Source of the DNA: Tyto alba
Taxonomy: Eukaryota; Chordata; Aves; Strigiformes; Tytonidae
Reading direction: 5' to 3'
Length of the DNA: 64,000 nt
Assembly: GCF_018691265.1 (NCBI RefSeq)
Contig: NW_024881296.1
Location: 14,105,427-14,169,426, forward strand
The translations under genes and the position numbers were made by a program. The notes beneath the pieces were generated by a model. That model made no database searches. It saw only the letters and a program-made list of their open reading frames with translations, and had not been told where the DNA came from. Below are positions 11,733 through 23,741 of the stretch, one piece after another (the first letter of the stretch is position 1; every line of letters begins with the position of its first letter).

Positions 11733-13615
11733 CTTAGAACACTCCTCTCTGTGAAGCAGTAAAACACGTAGCATCTTTTAAGTAGCATGATGTTTTGATT
11801 TGATGTGTTTTAATTATTATCTGTGGAGCTTTATGTTCATGTAATAAATCAGAGCTCATCCTGAAAAAGACTAAACTATATTTAGGAGTAGCCTGTGAAG
11901 GCAGGGCTACTAATGGTGCCACAGTGGGTACATGCTGGTTTTTAACACAAGTCTTCCAGTACCAGCTCCTGTCTGTGGTGGATGAGCAGCTTTTACATTC
12001 TCATAGTAACAACAGCTACCAGGAACAGGATTTGTTTTGCAGCTGCCTTGAATGAGCATGCATGTTGCCAACTGCACTGATTCCTGGGAACAAAGTCTGC
12101 CTGGTTTTGTTTTCAAATATTAACCTCCTGCAGTAAGTGCCAACATACTTCACCTATTTTAACAGAAATGGGGCCTCTGCAGAAAGACTGTTCTGGAAAG
12201 AAGGAAGGTTTGTCAAAGGAAGAATAACCATCCTTCTCCTGGAATTTTTCTTGTCTGGGAACAAAGGGACAAAGCACTCTGAAATGTATAAACCCAGCTT
12301 TCAACTTCTCAAGAAAATAACTTTCCCTTTGTTTCCCATATTTATTTTCTAACCTCAACATTTGCCGCGTGAAATACTTGTATGGAGACAGAGTCTTGCA
12401 AACAAACATGCCCTCTACTGTAGAGAGTAACAAAGCTCTGCCCAACACTCCTGAACTGATTTCAAAGTTTAACAGCCCAGTTTTGTGCAAGCAGAATCTC
12501 TGCTTGGGCAAATGCCATAACTGGCATATTGACAGAGAAGGGGGGGAACAGTCACCCCCCCCCTCCTCACACCTGCACTGAACTCACACAATTTATGGCC
12601 TGGAGGAACACGTAATTTGCCCCTTTTTATATTAGAGGCAGCAGATGCCCACCTGAATGAGGGGATCTGGGTGTGCTTCTGGGGCAGGGCATGCTTTAGC
12701 CTTAACACAGTGCAGAAGCTTGGTGAGATGCTGCTCTGCACCTGTACCTACTCTTCACCTGCTTTCTTTTACAGGGAACTAAAACCTAGGCTGAGGGCCA
12801 GCAGGAGACCATAGCTTTCAGGAGAATTCATCCACCCTGATCTGGATGAGCAGGATCCTGGGTGAGCCAGCAGCATGCTCATTGCCCTCGTTGAATGTCC
12901 TCACTGGCTGAGAAAGGTGGAAAAGCTGGTCCCTGTGAGGCAGGGGACCAGGAGAAGTACAAGGTGAAGGCAGCTGAGGAATGCTGTGGAGAAATTCCAG
13001 CCCCACCGCCCCCCAAGTCTGGGACCTTGGTGTGATGCTAAGTTAGTCCCTTCAACCAGACTTCTCACACATGGTTGTCAACAGGCATAGAGGCTAATGA
13101 AATTTGCTTTCATTTAAGTTTAACATTTACTTAATATTTTTTAATAAATTTAAAGCAAGACTTCAGGCTGAAATAAAAAATAACCCTTGAAGATAATAAA
13201 AATAGCAAAAAAATTATTTTCACATTCAAAATCAACAGCACAGAAAGCACTATGCAAAAAATGTTGCTGTTTCAAATCTGTGTTGTTCACGGAGAAAAAT
13301 GGAGTAGACATCCTCTCATATGCCCCAAACCCCATACTCTGACAGCGTTAGGGATTGTTTACTTCCCATTTTCTGATTTCTGCCTGAAAACCCTTCAGTC
13401 TCACTGGCAGAAGTGCTGAACATTTAAAACTGCGATTGTAGCCCGTAGGAAACGTGCTTTCACCTCCATCTATTTTTGCCTCATATCCCTCATGTGTAGA
13501 AAGGGCCAAAATTGCTTTCCATTTTTAAGAGTTATTGTGAGAGGGTGTTTCTAAACACCTGTGAAGCAACTCACTGGTGATTGTAAAGTCCTGAGGAAGG
13601 CTCATGAAGAAATAA
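11733..13615. other. Non-coding stretch with one G/C hairpin
   Basis: No gene is recognised. The interval holds a G7/C9 inverted repeat (listed separately) and a strong acceptor-like site at 12774 followed by a donor-like CTGG|GTGAGC at 12861/12862, which would define an 87-bp pseudoexon. Frames on both strands are short. Confidence 0.55.
12540..12563. repeat. G7 / C9 homopolymer hairpin
   Basis: A run of seven G (12540-12546) is followed after 8 nt (12547-12554) by nine C (12555-12563), forming a perfect 7-bp all-GC stem. The same run pair could fold as a hairpin in RNA or single-stranded DNA, and is prone to slippage. Confidence 0.75.
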
Positions 13616-13617
13616 GT

Positions 13618-13840
13618 GATTCTTCCTGCGGTGGTGCGTGGTAAATAAGGTGTGGGACCACACACCGAACAGCACTGGGGCAGCGATGTGTGGCACGGCT
13701 GCTGCCAAGGTGAGCGCCGTCCATCGCGCCCAGGGGCTGAGGCGGGGTGAGCGCAACACGGGCTGCACGGCACCGGGGAGCTACGGAGCCTCTGAACGGG
13801 GTCAACTGATGCTGTGCGGTTGATTTTAACCCGGGCATTT
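13618..13840 (+). promoter_or_regulatory. CpG-rich patch with splice-donor-like sites
   Basis: Roughly 18 CpGs occur in about 220 bp, flanked by CpG-poor AT-rich DNA on both sides. On the plus strand there are two donor-like sites: AAG|GTGAGC with the cut at 13709/13710, and a second GTGAGC near 13746. A short CpG island with a donor is the usual signature of a first exon of a lncRNA or a minor gene promoter. No TATA box or recognisable coding frame accompanies it. Strand is inferred only from the donor sites. Confidence 0.3.
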
Positions 13841-15090
13841 CCTAATACAAGTGTGTGACTTTGCAGCCTCGGAAATGTATTTTAATAGAAGCGGTTTGTG
13901 TGCACCAAATGTGGTGCAGAGTCAGTGAAGATCCCAGGCTTAACCAGCTCTGTTATAGCACACTATCTCTTCTAAATAAGTTACTTTAAAAAAATAAATG
14001 GATGTAGGACAAATCTGAGGTGATTGTCCAAAATTCTATTCCATTTCTTCATTGGGCCTTTTCCCAATATGGAATTATTTCCCATTTTTCCCTTTTTGAC
14101 CAACTAAACCAAAAAGCTAGTGCAAGTCACCTTACAAAAAAGACCATTCTTATAAGGTTTGTAGGCTACAGTTATTTGGATACATTTCAGATAAGCAGCC
14201 AACCTTGTGCATTCTATCCAAGCCAAACCTCTTATGCTGTTTGCTCCCAACTATCAATCTTGTATCCTATTAGAAGCATTTCTGATGAGTTTTGGGGATG
14301 TTGGTGCCGTATTTTACTTGGATGTGGGTGACCTGTTCTGGATTACCTAGGGATCAAAAGATTAATAGATGACTCCAAACATGTAATTCATCTCAACCTT
14401 TAACTCCCCTAACTTCACAGGGCTTAATTACACTGTTGATAGTAGATCTTCATTTGTATAAAATGACTTAAGAATAAGAAAACCCCTCTCAAGACCTGGA
14501 GGATGCTTCCTTCTCTGGAGCCAAGAATCTGTTTGGCAGAGAAAAGCATTTTTATAGGGCCTATTGGAATTTGGGGGATACCAAAGTTTGCATCTGTTAT
14601 TTAAAGTAGCATGATACACAGATAACAGAAATCAGGGTATTATTTCCATGGACTCCAGCTGTAGGAAAAAGAAAAGAAAGAAACCATGAGTCTCTGTGCC
14701 TGGGTGAACATTGATGTATATACTTAACTGGCACCCAGAGCATGAGACAGAGTTGAAATGCACACATCCTTACAGCACAACTGGAAGACGGCGCAGTACC
14801 ATTCTCCCCAGTTTTTGGATGTGAAGCTGAGATTCAGAGTAAGCCCAGGCAGGGTGAACAACCTGCAACTCATGCACTCCAGGAGCAGTTTCTATTTAGA
14901 ATCACACTTGGCATGAGATGGTCAAACACAGCAGAGCACTAGTTAAAGTGCCTGCAGAGAGAAGGACCACCTCTCCCTTCCCCATGCTCCTGGCTTCTGT
15001 CACTCTTGCTTTAGTGTGTGCAGCAGTGAGGGACTGGTAGTATTGTATCCTAGGTTTGATATATTCATCTCCTCTCCTCCTCCCACCTCA
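13841..15090. other. Non-coding stretch, nothing recognised
   Basis: This is AT-rich DNA with one 103-codon plus-strand frame (14020-14331) resembling no family I know. No repeats or RNA genes were recognised. Confidence 0.55.
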
Positions 15091-15094
15091 TATT

Positions 15095-15150
15095 CCCTCG
15101 GGCAAGTTGCTTGAATCTAAACTCTTGCATGCTGAGACTTGTCTAGCACT
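15095..15150 (+). repeat. Possible MIR-like SINE remnant
   Basis: The stretch containing CTCGGGCAAGTTGCTTGAA resembles the tRNA-SINE MIR core, which reads as a 'CTTGGGCAAGTTACTTAA'-type motif. Only about 55 bp can be followed, so this may be coincidence. Confidence 0.25.
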
Positions 15151-15696
15151 CAAATGAAGTCAGGTTAGCCTGCCACAGCAAAACAGCTGATGCTGAAGAA
15201 AGGAGAGTGGATGTTTAGGAACGATGCGTGATCAGCCCTGTATAAAAGACATGTCCTTCTTGTGCTCTTTAAAATACAGGTGGAGGGAGAAAGAGGGCCA
15301 TGCTTTAAATGGTGGATATTTTCAATAAGTTTATTCTGTAATGCTCCATAATGAATGACCATAGCGCAACACCCGGGACTGGGTGCTGAGCATGGTCAGA
15401 AAAGGGGTGTGAGGACTGGGAGCCACCCCTTGCCCCCATTGTGGCTGCCACCAGGTACAGTTCTGCTCTACACTTAAAGGACAGGGGCTGGGGAAAGACA
15501 TAAAGAGCCTAACTCATATTGCTACCTTCCTTGAGGTGGTGGGTTATTTTGTTTTGTTTAATCAACTGTGAGACATTGAAAAAATTAACATTTCAAAAGT
15601 GTGCGTTGGCATGCATAGTTACATCCATAATTCATGAAAGCTTTTAAGTCATTCAAGAGGATCCAACAATGCTGAAGTCATGGGACAAATCCCTAA

Positions 15697-15954
15697 TCAC
15701 TCCGACTTTATCCTCTTATACTTGGACCCAATCTGCTCAGTGTTAAAGTATCCAAGATGTGGTAACAGAAGAGAGCCCAAGGTCACTGTGCTGTGCAGTC
15801 TGGTCTTTATCATTCTCTGAGTGACTTTTGCAAAGATGAAACCTCCAAGGGCAATACAAACCAGCAAAACCTGAACGAGTAACACCACGTTCCAGAATTT
15901 TGTTAAAATTTCAGTAAGTTGGCTGCCTCCATGAACAAAATTTCGCCCAGGTAC
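15697..15954 (-). CDS. Candidate terminal coding exon, single-pass membrane segment
   Basis: On the minus strand an 85-codon frame opens directly after an acceptor-like site (pyrimidine-rich CTCCTCTCACATAG before 15954) and ends at a stop at 15699-15697. The predicted peptide has a hydrophilic start with FVHGGSQLTE (residues 6-15), a strongly hydrophobic segment at about residues 21-43 and a basic flank (KVTQRMIKTR, 43-52). It ends in a hydrophilic tail finishing KYKRIKSE. This layout is what the C-terminus of a membrane protein looks like, with positive charges on the cytosolic side. Codon choice is mixed and natural-looking. I do not recognise the family and found no partner exons upstream on this strand. 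It could be a real terminal exon, a decayed exon, or a chance frame, since 85 open codons are not rare over 64 kb. Confidence 0.25.
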   Translation of the reverse strand, partial: VPGRNFVHGGSQLTEILTKFWNVVLLVQVLLVCIALGGFIFAKVTQRMIKTRLHSTVTLGSLLLPHLGYFNTEQIGSKYKRIKSE

Positions 15955-18900
15955 CTATGTGAGAGGAGCCCAGTGGATTGACTCCAGGTACAGCATTTGG
16001 GCCCTAGGTGTGCTGAAATGTACTGGCTTAGCAGTGCTGAGGGGCTCTAATCTCCATCCCATGGCACAAACCTAATGCATCAGTTCCTCTGAGTTATTTT
16101 TGGAAAGGAAATGCTCATATATATATAAAAAAAAAGTATTAGATGAAAGCTAATTTAATCAAGTGCATTTATATAATTACTTTCATATGAACAACAATTG
16201 CTGAGATGATTTATAGAGACAGGGAGAAAATGAATACTGTAAAATGACATAACACCAGTGCTCAGAAATTTGCAGTCAAGGGAGAAATATGCCAGATGTT
16301 CTGTAGTACTTAAAGCTAATGGGATGCCACATTAATCACTTTTTAAGGCACCCTTTCCATGTTTACATATTGGAAATTGCTATATTCCTTTCAAATTGCA
16401 CATTCTTGATTTCATCACATCAGGTCTCAACTCAAGGTCATTGCACTGGCATCGTACCTTTGAGCATGTTGACAGTCCATGACCAGACTGAGATTTTTAC
16501 ACACTATGTGTCCAGGGGTTTTCCTTGGAGATTTATTGCTAACTCCTGCAAGAGTTACAGTACGTATTGTGCCTCCTAAACTGGCACAGTTCAAATATCT
16601 GTCAGGTATAGAAATTAACTGCTAAAAGTTGTATGTTTAATTATAGTCATTACACACTCAAATTGCTTGAAACAGTTATAGCTGGTCCCAAGGAAACACT
16701 GAAATGGTCCAACTAGGAGCTCACAATATCTCTATAATTGCTCTTTATACCTAAATAGATTAACTTGCCATTCCGACCCAGAAAAGAAGAACAAACTGGG
16801 AATGACAACAGTAATCTAAGTCCTACCTACTCTGTAGTTTGCCCTATAATATACTGCCAGTCCTGCCAAAACAAGGAACAGAGACTGAACCAGAGTCAGC
16901 AGACAAAGTGTTTGGAGACACCAAAAAATCAAACATGTCAAGTAACAGACAGCCCTATTATCCCCTATATTTTGAGAAGTAGCACTTTTGGGAGATGTTA
17001 ATCAGGAGTTGTCGGTCCTCAGAAACCACTCCCACCTCTGCGCTGTTTGGGCTTGAATTAACTATTAGGTTAAGTTTTCTAAAATACCACAAGTAGATTT
17101 TCAGGACAATTCCCTGAAAATTGTTTCTTACCCTCTGTCTTTCAAGCAGTGGTCAAGCCAAAACTTTCAGGGAAAATGAAAAGAAGGGCAAAGATCCAAA
17201 TGTCAAAGGAAGCAAAAACAGACAGACAGGCAGAGAAGGGGACCACCATGTGTGGGAGGCCATTAGGATTGGAATGGGAGGCAGATGAGGTCTGTCTGGA
17301 TGAGAATAATCCAGCAAAGTCCTGAGGACTGCTGAAGAATTTAACTCCGCAGACCAAACTGGCAAAAACATGGCTGTAAATCTAACGCTTACTAAGCTGT
17401 ATCTATTGAAGTGATGCCACGGTGTGTGTGAATTTTAGTACATTAGTATTACAGTCTAAGTTCTCTCACATATCGACCAATTATTTGTACAAGTTTTAGA
17501 AGCTGAGCAAATTTTCTGTACGGGGCAGGGGGAAGCTGTCCTAAGGAGATTTTAAAGCTCAAAAGCATTTCCTAGGTCTACCCATTACCACTTGAAGCAC
17601 CATCTATGCATCATGACAGCAATTAGATTAGACCCAGCAGAAAAAGCAATAGAAGAACTAAATTGAAATCTTCACATAGCTGTATCCAGTGCAGACAGTG
17701 TATGAGGCAGAGTAGCCTATACCAGCTAACACAGTCAAATAAGAGAGATAACAGGATGCTCTTGCCAGCTATTTTATGTGAGGGATTTTGAGAGCCCGAT
17801 TGTTGTCATGAATGAGGGCACAGTATCCCCCAGAATGATTGCACTAGTCACGACACTGACCCACTTGTATGAAAACATCATCTGGCAAGGATATTAGTGA
17901 GCATCCTCTGCCACTTCCGCTGCTTGCCAGAAATAGTTGTTTGTCAATCGGGGAGAAAAAAAGGAGTGAAGTGTGTGACAGGGAGTGGAACAGTGGTACT
18001 AGGAGCCCAGGAGTGCAGGAAGATGTTAAAGCAAAGAAGGAACATCTGGGCAGAGATCTGGCCCCTACTGAAGTCAACAGCAAAGTGCTTAACTGGCTCT
18101 TACAGGACTAGAATTTCAGCCCTGATGGAGGAGGGTTTTCAGGAGTGGGATGAAAAGCACATCTGTGTGGATGAAGTGGCTGGACTGTCTGAAGCACTCA
18201 AATAGTTTTAGCTGAGGATCTTTTATCCTGCATACATTTGTAGAAATAGACTAAACATGACCAAAGGCTTCTGCATTGTTCGAAGTGCTCTGTCTTGGTA
18301 TGGAGGTCTATAGAAAGAATAGCTACAGCCATTAAAACTCAACAGGACGGACAAGTCTCTTAATGGCATATAAATGTAAAATGTGGGTAACTCCTGCAAG
18401 GGGTCTTCTTCTTTCCCTAGACTCTGCTACTTGGGGACATCCAAGAGCAATAGTTCATGAAGGGCAAAACTCCTCACAAAGGGTGGTGACGCACACCTGA
18501 GGATGCCTCAGAAAGCTCTTAACTCAAACAGCAAGTGAGGGTTTGCCTGCGCTAAATAGACAGATGAAAGGCAGACTTTTAAAGCTGCTGTAGGAGCAAC
18601 ATTAATATCAGAGATGCAGAGGAGAGGTTGTGTAAATGAGAGCAGAATTTGGTGCAAAAGTGTGGAAGCATCTCAGTCAAATAGCATTTACTCTAGGGGC
18701 TATCAGACATGTTGTACTTGAAGCATACATTAGTGCCAGTCTTCTGGCAAAACATTAGTAGAAGGACTAATGCTGTCAGCCTGTCATATGTGCCAGAGGC
18801 AGGAAATTTCCATGGGTGCTCACCCAACAGTTACATTTCTTTCCCAAAGGAAAGGTTAAGTGGGATGTAGAAATTGAGAGATGTTGCCTCTCAGCTACAC

Positions 18901-21395
18901 AAGAAGCCACCAGTCAGAGGACACAGGACACTTTGTTTCTGTGCATAGCAGCTCATGATGCCTGCTCCTGGGTCCTGGAGCACTCAGTTCTGCCTCATCC
19001 CAGGCAAAAACCTGCTGTGTGTGTTCCCAGTTCACGGCTGGCTTGTGCCCCACGGTTTCCTTCCTAGAGCTTTAGCAATGGGTTCTTTTTCTTCCTGACT
19101 TTCAAGGGGTCTGACTTGTCTTTCCAAGCCACTTCTGCTGTTCTGGCTAGGGCTTCCAAAATCCATTTTCCCGTCCAAAGACACCCAGGGGCAGCAGGGC
19201 CAGCTGGAGAGCCCTCTGTGTGGCACTGCGGCAGGCTGCTGCAGCCAGGCAGCCTGGGGGTGTGACACCCAGGACAGCCCACACCCACCACCTCCCACCC
19301 CAGCTGTGGATGACAGCTGGGGCATCACCCCTTTTCCACTGCACCTCCAAACATGATGAGATTGGGAGAAGAAACATTTTAAAGGAAGCAGCCAGGGTAT
19401 CTTGCAGGCAATGCCATCTTTAAGATGTCAGAACAAGTTGCTCACAGGAACAGGCAAAGGCTCTCTGAGACCTTTAAAATAATATTGAAGGAAGTCCTAG
19501 AAAACAGTGCGGGGAATATTTCTGTTTTGAAGTTGTGGGTTAATTAATTGTTTAGAGAGTTTTGTAAACCTCACTTGTTATTTGTAATAACAAACTTCCC
19601 TTCTGCCTTGGAAATAGACTTTCCTCTTGGTTACAGCAGTATAAATCAGAAATGAATCCATCAAAGGCAAAACATTATACTAGCACAAAAGGCAAATCAG
19701 ACCTTCAACCATCAATAGCCTGCTGAGCTTCTCCTGGATAAAGCAGTGATTACTCACATCTTGGACTACATTTTTTTATCACTTTGAGAAATTTACCTCC
19801 CATGTACGTCAGCTCCTATGAGCAGGAAACGTAGAGCAGAATTTGGCTGGTTTAATTCTAGAAAAGCTAATTTTTCATTGCCCTGACAGTACAAAGGTCA
19901 TTAAAGCTGGTCATTAATTATACTTCTACGTAATTTAGGTGGCCATGGCTCAAGTGGTAATCCATCTAGGAATCTGTACTTTTTGGAAGGCAAATAGATC
20001 AGGCTCAAGAAATTCACCTTATTTAGAGATCAACAAAAGAACACATTTGAGAAACCTAGGAATAACTGCAAAATATGAAATTACACTAGTGATTTAAGTT
20101 AATAGTCAACTATCTGTGTTCACTATGAAAATAATGCCACATAATACAAGGGATATGAAATGAATTACAACTATGACCTACGAGCTTTGATTACATCTAC
20201 AGACCTCTTTTGAATAAAGAGCTGAATTAAGTTTATAGAATGAGCAACCAACTACAAAATACCTAAATTCTTCCACTTTAAATTCTTACTGTGTTGTGTA
20301 CTTTATTTCTGCACTCTTCAGGACTTAACTTATATTTCTGCAGTTAAAAGGGCAAAATCCATTAAAGAGGTCGTTTTTAACTCCACTGACCACTGATTGC
20401 ACACTATATTTGTAAAATGAGAGGGCATATAAATCTACCTTTCAGTACCTGAGTCTTTTCAGATGCTGTAAAAATCTTACTGTGTCTATAAAATTCATCC
20501 CAGAGGAAGTGGTGTAAAGCCTGATGTGATAAAATGCATCTATCTCAATATATGCATTCATTAGTGTGTGCAGAAAAAACCTCTCATCAGTCACCAGCGA
20601 GGACATGTTTACTGTCTGTCTTAAACATCAGCTTGGACTGGTTAACATTTTTTACAAGCCAGAGTACTGCATATAAGACTGTGAAGTCAAATGAATTGTG
20701 GGTAGCTTTGCTGAACATCTATTTGACTGATCCACACAGATGAAAGAAGAGCTGAGAAGAAACATTGAGAGAGTGAGTCCAGGAAGAAAACAATTATGGG
20801 ATGACTTAGGCTGAACTGATTGCGTGCAAGAGCTCTGCTGCTAGAGAGACATGGCTCAAATAGGAAGATGCACGGCCAGGTTGTTACTCTGGCAGGCTGC
20901 TGGACTGCTTATTAGAGGTTTGACTTCTCTTTCAGCTTTACCCCTTTTTCAGCTTTAGAGGTTTGACTCTATATTTCAAACTGAGCTTGGGAAAATAAGA
21001 GCAGGCTGCATCCCAGTATGCAGAATCAAATCTTTCTTTGAAAAGCCCAGATGTTCTCTCCATGCTTGTGGACTCCAGCCTCACACAGCAGCAGAAATGT
21101 TGCTGCAATGGGCAGTGGGGTTTTGCCTGAGATATTCCACCCATGACCTACAATGCTGATGTGTCAACATATTTTGTTATCCAAAATTCTCCTGGAAAGA
21201 TTTCCCTCCCACCATTAGGGCCTCCAGGATGTCATGAGAAATCCTCTGCACTGAATGCCAAGAGCCAAGCATTTTGCATTCACTCTGCTGTCCTTCGTGT
21301 CCTGCAGTATCGGAGGTTTCAGCTATTTTGCTGCTACAGCTGGAGCATTACAAACAAAGTTTGTGTCTACATGGCCTTAAACGTACAGGGTAGTT
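15955..21395. other. Non-coding stretch, nothing recognised
   Basis: No gene or transposon is recognised. There is an (AT)n/A-rich tract around 16116-16136. A slightly GC-richer zone at about 18.95-19.35 kb has short overlapping frames on both strands without family resemblance. Confidence 0.55.
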
Positions 21396-21397
21396 TA

Positions 21398-21490
21398 TTC
21401 TACCTGTGAGTCAAGGATTGTTACTGCCATTTTATAGGTGGATAGCAGACACAGACAGATTACATGGGCCACCAAGGTCATACCAGAAAG
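21398..21490 (-). repeat. MIR-like SINE remnant (reverse orientation)
   Basis: The order of motifs matches the reverse complement of a MIR core: 'TTACTGCCATTTTATAGGTGG' followed by an A/C/G-rich stretch, then 'CCACCAAGGTCATACCAG'. In MIR this is the 'CCCATTTTACAGATGAGG ... CCAAGGTCACACAG' arrangement. It is degenerate, as expected for a family active before birds and mammals split. I matched it by memory of the consensus, not by alignment. Confidence 0.4.
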
Positions 21491-22669
21491 GGCTGTGGCA
21501 CTATGGGAGCAGGGACAGCCTGCTCTGGCATCTCAGCCTCCATGCTAAGGAGGGAAGTATCAGCACAGTAAGTTCCGCTCTGAATCAAGAAAAGAGTGGA
21601 GCAGGGTGGATGCATCACCAGGCTTGGATAAAGCCACTTTATAAACATGATTTTAAAGAACTGGAAGAAAACAAGGATGATGAGAATGAACACCCTGAGG
21701 ACTGAAGAACGGGGAGCTCTCAGCTCACTCGTGCCCTCTTGGACAAGCCTGCTGTTTTACTCACATAACAGCAAGGCAGAGGCAAGGAAAGACTTGCATC
21801 CTGCACACCAGCACACCTTTTCATGCTGATAACAGGTCCACAAAAAAAGGTGTCAGTCTTGGAAAGACACCCTTGGAGAAAACACTCGTGTGACATAGCT
21901 TGGGAGGAAAGATAGAAAATGCTAGCTCATTCCAGAAGTAATATATAATTCTCTCCTAGGTTATGTGGGACATGTATGGATGGTCAGTGAGAATATATTT
22001 TTATACAGCTTTTTATACTTCCAGCTGCATAACAAGGTGGGTGGAAAAGTTCTACCTTAAGAAAATGGGGGAATATGAGCCTGGGACTAAGATAACCCTA
22101 TGTATTTTTGACTGAGAATATCTGAATTTTTTGCTGAGCTGAAACCAGGACCACACATGGAGTTTTCTGGGGAATGGCAATCCTCTAAGTACTGGCTGTG
22201 CTAGTCTAATTTGATGAGAGACAAGAGAAATCAGGTATTTCTTATCCCAAACACAGACTGGGGTGTGCTTAGGGCCTAAGGGACAAGCAATAAAAACCTT
22301 TGGAGATGAGATAAATTATGCATTCTGTGGGTTAATTTCTGCTCCATTGCATCACAGTCTCTTCCAATTAAAATCGGAATGAAATTGGCCTCTTTAAATA
22401 AAAATTAGGATTCCATGACATCTGAGCCATAAGCAAGGTCACAGTAATAGTTACTCCTTTTTCAGCTTCTCTTCATCAACAGAGAAACATTGAGGTGGCA
22501 GAAATCCACTGCAGCTGCTTATGGCCATTGTTCCAAGGCTTTTTGACACTTTCCTGGATGCAAAGTTGGCCCTTGGAGGACCTTTGGGATAGTTTTCATG
22601 CTGTGCTATGCTAGCTGATTGCCATCTTGAGCCAACTCTGTGAACCTTACTCTAAAATAAAATAGGAAT
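21491..22669. other. Non-coding stretch, nothing recognised
   Basis: Short frames only. The plus-strand frame at 21406-21705 (99 codons) starts inside the MIR-like remnant and has no family resemblance. Confidence 0.55.
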
Positions 22670-22760
22670 ATGCAACACTTGAGAGAAGGAAAGCAAAGGG
22701 GCTGGACTGAGAAATCTCAGATACCCTTCTTTGTGGTCTGTGACTTTCATCTGCTCCCTG
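22670..22760 (+). CDS. Candidate first exon: ATG frame ending at consensus donor
   Basis: An ATG at 22670 opens a hydrophilic 30-codon frame that reaches CTG|GTAAGT, a near-perfect 5' splice site, at 22760/22761. The frame continues unspliced to 22906. If the donor is used, the next good acceptor in this direction is before 23407. Joined in that phase, the frame would stop inside that exon after about 15 more codons, giving a very short product. No promoter element is visible just upstream. A non-coding transcript is at least as likely as a small protein. Confidence 0.15.
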
Positions 22761-23406
22761 GTAAGTCTCAAAATAAAACAAAATATTTGGAGGTAGAGAA
22801 GAATAATCTAGCTAGTTTGCCTGGTAAAAAAGGTATGGATGACAGTCCTGCTCCTGACCCCATGAAGGAGGATTACCCAAGAGATTCCCTTCCAGCTTTC
22901 TTCTAGGCGAGAGGAGCAGGACACAGCTTGTCCTTCTTCCTTTCTGCTCCTCCCCATTCCATGTCCTCCACCACCACCAGTGGGGCGATCATTCAACATG
23001 ACATCGCATGAAATAGGTCTTCCCAAACATGATCTCTCCTTAGGAAATTATCTGCAGGCAAGACGTACCTTTGCAAAACGTCATATTCACACATGAAACC
23101 TCATAAGGGCTCTCAGGTCCTGGCAACTCCAGCTCCAAAAGCCTGCTCTGGCAGGGAACAGTGATCAGGCTTTTGCCCCAGACATGGTTACTGGGCTAAC
23201 AAATCTTCCCAGTTGCCTTTCCACTTCTTTTAAGTTCCTAACTCCATGGGGGACCTCAAGGACAAGTTGCCGATGGAAACAGCTGGTCCTAAAGGACATT
23301 CCCCCATTTCCCTTGCAAGACCTTGCAGTGCAGTGGCTGCATCTCTTGTTTCTAGCAGCTTAGTTCTTCCTGTGCTAAGGTAACTTGGTAACTTTTTCTT
23401 TTGTAG

Positions 23407-23456
23407 CTACCCTCCACCCGTTTGTCAAGGACACATTTGTTGTGAAACTTTAAAAG
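23407..23456 (+). other. Candidate 50-bp internal exon
   Basis: The interval is bounded by a strong acceptor (ACTTTTTCTTTTGTAG ending at 23406) and a perfect consensus donor AAG|GTAAGT (23456/23457). One frame through it is open for 16 codons and carries PPP and paired Cys; the other two contain stops. The best-matched acceptor/donor pair I found on the plus strand lies here. The donor is followed by a T-rich tract. Short pseudoexons of this kind are frequent in vertebrate introns, so transcript evidence is needed. Confidence 0.25.
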
Positions 23457-23515
23457 GTAAGTGACTCTTTGCTTCAATGTTTTTTTTTTCTACTGTTTTG
23501 TTGTGGGTTTTTTTG

Positions 23516-23536
23516 TTTTTTTTTTTTTTTTTTTTT
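23516..23536. repeat. T21 homopolymer
   Basis: This is an uninterrupted run of 21 T inside a T-rich zone that starts near 23480. About 180 bp to the right lies a run of 26 A, its potential pairing partner. Confidence 0.9.
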
Positions 23537-23715
23537 GATGTGGTAATCTCTGCTAAGGACACATTTTAAAATTCTCAGTATGTCCCAGTGTCATTGCAAA
23601 TGATTGCTTTTTAGGCTGCAGTTACTTTCCAAATTGGTTTTGCCAGAGGAAGACTCCAATAGAAAAAAAAAAAAATCTGAAATATCATTTTAAAAGCAGC
23701 TATTATTAAGAATGG

Positions 23716-23741
23716 AAAAAAAAAAAAAAAAAAAAAAAAAA
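23716..23741. repeat. A26 homopolymer
   Basis: This is an uninterrupted run of 26 A; a shorter A run lies at about 23661-23674. With the T21 tract to its left it forms an inverted homopolymer pair. Retroposon tails or simple expansion are both possible, and no retroposon body could be recognised beside it. Confidence 0.9.

Noticed and set aside
9908..12784. 17-nt identical string TTTACAGGGAACTAAAA at 9908-9924 and 12768-12784
   Set aside because: One 17-mer repeat in 64 kb is not far from chance, and the flanks do not match.
12775..12861. 87-bp interval with strong acceptor (TTTCTTTTACAG) and donor CTGG|GTGAGC
   Set aside because: No supporting frame; one of several pseudoexon pairs expected by chance.
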